Of a DNA stretch of 7,221 bases, positions 6,231 to 7,221 are shown piece by piece. The notes under the pieces were generated by a model. That model worked only from the letters and a program-made list of their open reading frames with translations. It ran no database searches and was not told where the DNA came from. Position 1 is the stretch's first letter; each line of letters begins with the position of its first letter. The stretch lies in the NCBI GenBank assembly GCA_022565135.1, contig JADFKA010000087.1, positions 1-7,221 of the forward strand, in the 5' to 3' direction. The stretch is from Pseudomonadota bacterium. GTDB taxonomy: Bacteria; Pseudomonadota; Gammaproteobacteria; Steroidobacterales; Woeseiaceae. The position numbers were made by a program, and so were the translations under genes.

Positions 6231-6271
6231 AATATCGTGGATGTTACTTACCCCGGGCTGACATATGTCAA
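6231..6271 (-). promoter_or_regulatory. Candidate fnr promoter with FNR/DNR-type dyad
   Basis: The perfect palindrome TGACATATGTCA (6259-6270) reads as CTGAC-ATAT-GTCAA over 6258-6271, the N4-spaced form of an FNR-family box; the C/G inner bases resemble DNR-like or FixK-like sites more than E. coli FNR. On the minus strand GATATT (6236-6231) matches four of six -10 bases. With it the transcript would start near 6224 and the dyad would be centred at about -40.5, close to the class II activator position. This supports control of fnr by itself or a relative. The dyad also lies 112 bases before the plus-strand ABM gene, but I see no matching -10 in that direction. Confidence 0.5.
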
Positions 6272-6382
6272 TGCAGTATTGGACGTTTCATGCTCACATG
6301 TCTGGTGCGGTAGGTGCCGCGCGCCGACCTGTCGCAAGGACCTTAAGACGCGAGTATCGAAATTACGAAAAGGGAGATAATT

Positions 6383-6691
6383 ATGTTTGTTCGACAGGTT
6401 ACCGCACACTTCAAACCAGATAAGTTAGATCTGTTCAATCAACGGCTTGAGAACGACGTCGTTCCGCTGCTCAAAAAACAGACGGGTTTTCGTGACGAAC
6501 TATCGTTCTTCGATATAGATAACGATGAAGCCATTGCAATGAGTTTCTGGGACACTCGCAAAGATGCTGAGAAATACGATCGCGATACCTACCCCCTGGT
6601 ATTGGAAAAGATGAACGAGGCCATTGAGGGTACTCCGGAAATTCGAACATTCGAGGTCAATAACTCAACCTGGTACGACATTCACGCTTAG
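6383..6691 (+). CDS. Antibiotic biosynthesis monooxygenase (ABM)-like small protein
   Basis: The 102-residue protein has the pattern of the dimeric alpha-beta barrel ABM superfamily: an N-terminal strand (FVRQVTAHFKPDK), an amphipathic helix with NDVVPLLKKQTGF (29-41), central strands including EAIAMSFWDT, a second helix with DAEKYDRDTYPLVLEKM, and a final strand (IRTFEVNNSTWYDIHA). The VVPLLKKQTGFRDE and TYPLVL...EGTPEIRTFEVNNST features match a widespread bacterial group of about 100 residues usually left unnamed. Members of the superfamily include oxygenases and haem-degrading enzymes, but substrate and activity cannot be told from this sequence. It starts at an ATG with AGGGAG (6371-6376) 6 bases upstream and is followed by its own terminator, so it is probably transcribed alone, divergently from fnr. 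It is cytoplasmic, with no signal peptide. Confidence 0.8.
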   Translation: MFVRQVTAHFKPDKLDLFNQRLENDVVPLLKKQTGFRDELSFFDIDNDEAIAMSFWDTRKDAEKYDRDTYPLVLEKMNEAIEGTPEIRTFEVNNSTWYDIHA

Positions 6692-6718
6692 TGAAAGCAC
6701 GATGACCGAGAAGTGACT

Positions 6719-6750
6719 GGGGCGGCAGCATTGGCTGCCGCTCCTTTTTT
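6719..6750 (+). terminator. Intrinsic terminator of the ABM-like gene
   Basis: An 11-pair stem (6719-6729 with 6734-6744, one G-T pair, core GCGGCAGC/GCTGCCGC) with a four-base loop ATTG is followed directly by six T residues. It begins 28 bases after the stop codon. On the minus strand no T-run follows, so it should act only on the plus-strand gene. Confidence 0.93.
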
Positions 6751-6905
6751 ATCGAGGCTTACAATTCGCTCGCATTGAAGCCAGTATTTTGGCAAGTGTT
6801 ACTATCGCGGCACGTTGGCGTAGCGAATAGTTACATCTGCGCTGTCGCTCACAGTCAGTTGTGACATTGCGCTAATTAACGGCGATCGACGGGCTGGAAT
6901 GATCG

Positions 6906-7221
6906 TCAGTTTGCTGGGCCGCGGCCTAATAGTGTGTGGCAACTGGCACACAGCCCTAATAACTCAGCGTAAAGCTCGCTTCGCGCATCAGGTGTCTTCG
7001 TCTCGGTACCTATTCCCCCGAGCGTATGGATTCGACGCGCGATTCTAGCGATTTCTGCGACATTGTCCGTCGCCGATGTTACATCCGAGGGCAGCAGCGG
7101 TGCATCAATCAGCATGTCCGCTCCTCTATTCCACGCAGAGTCCGACGGACCTATGAGCCCCTCCCATAAACGATCCGTCGCCCATTGATGGCGCTGCAAG
7201 TGAGTGACGACATCCTCAAGA
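6906..7221 (-). CDS. C-type cytochrome, monohaem, C-terminal haem motif (partial, N-terminus outside window)
   Basis: The reading frame is open to the window edge, so only the last 104 residues are seen. Near the end is a single haem c site, CASCH (visible residues 91-95), followed by TLLGRGPAN and the stop. The preceding part (HLQRHQWATDRLWEGLIG, then ARIARRIHTLGG, then ARSELYAELLGL) looks helical, as in the small periplasmic cytochromes with haem attached close to the C-terminus, a layout shared with cytochrome c'. The expected signal peptide and any distal haem ligand would be upstream, outside the window. An internal TTG at 7199 could be taken for a start but there is no reason to stop there. 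It is convergent with the ABM-like gene. The role is likely periplasmic electron transfer or gas binding; partner and substrate are unknown. Confidence 0.75.
   Translation of the reverse strand, partial: LEDVVTHLQRHQWATDRLWEGLIGPSDSAWNRGADMLIDAPLLPSDVTSATDNVAEIARIARRIHTLGGIGTETKTPDARSELYAELLGLCASCHTLLGRGPAN

Noticed and set aside
1..7221. CRISPR array, tRNA or rRNA, insertion sequence
   Set aside because: No regularly spaced repeats, no recognisable tRNA or rRNA sequence, and no transposase-like ORF or terminal inverted repeats were seen on either strand.

Overview
The window looks like a chromosomal segment of a facultatively anaerobic or microaerobic Pseudomonadota, most likely a gamma- or betaproteobacterium. 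The reasons are an Escherichia coli-type fumarate reductase (FrdA and FrdB align with the E. coli proteins almost throughout), a cysteine-ligated FNR regulator, and RquA, the rhodoquinone biosynthesis enzyme known mainly from proteobacteria. Species cannot be named from the sequence.

Layout. Positions 1-3128, minus strand: a tightly overlapping operon rquA-frdA-frdB, running out of the window at position 1 (frdC and frdD would be expected next). Positions 3129-3511: a 383-base gap that must hold the operon promoter. Positions 3512-3784, minus strand: a half-length UPF0016 (TMEM165/GDT1) cation-transporter-like membrane protein, preceded by a perfect 15-base palindrome. Positions 3811-4800: a decayed-looking stretch with one doubtful small minus-strand ORF and, on the plus strand, a frameshifted remnant of a P-loop kinase. 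Positions 4973-5371, minus strand: a cysteine-rich protein of unknown function with a near-consensus FNR box upstream. Positions 5441-6178, minus strand: fnr. Positions 6383-6691, plus strand: a small antibiotic-biosynthesis-monooxygenase-like (ABM) protein with its own Shine-Dalgarno sequence and a strong terminator. Positions 6906-7221, minus strand: the C-terminal part of a c-type cytochrome.

How it fits together. RquA converts ubiquinone to the low-potential rhodoquinone; rhodoquinol can then deliver electrons to fumarate through FrdABCD, so the operon encodes both the reductase and the enzyme that makes a suitable quinone for it. The FNR protein nearby is the probable oxygen sensor. FNR-type dyads occur before the cysteine-rich gene and before fnr itself, and a weaker dyad before rquA. 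The window therefore reads as a low-oxygen respiration island. Its least described part is the cysteine-rich protein, and its most informative part is the direct operon linkage of rquA to an E. coli-type fumarate reductase.
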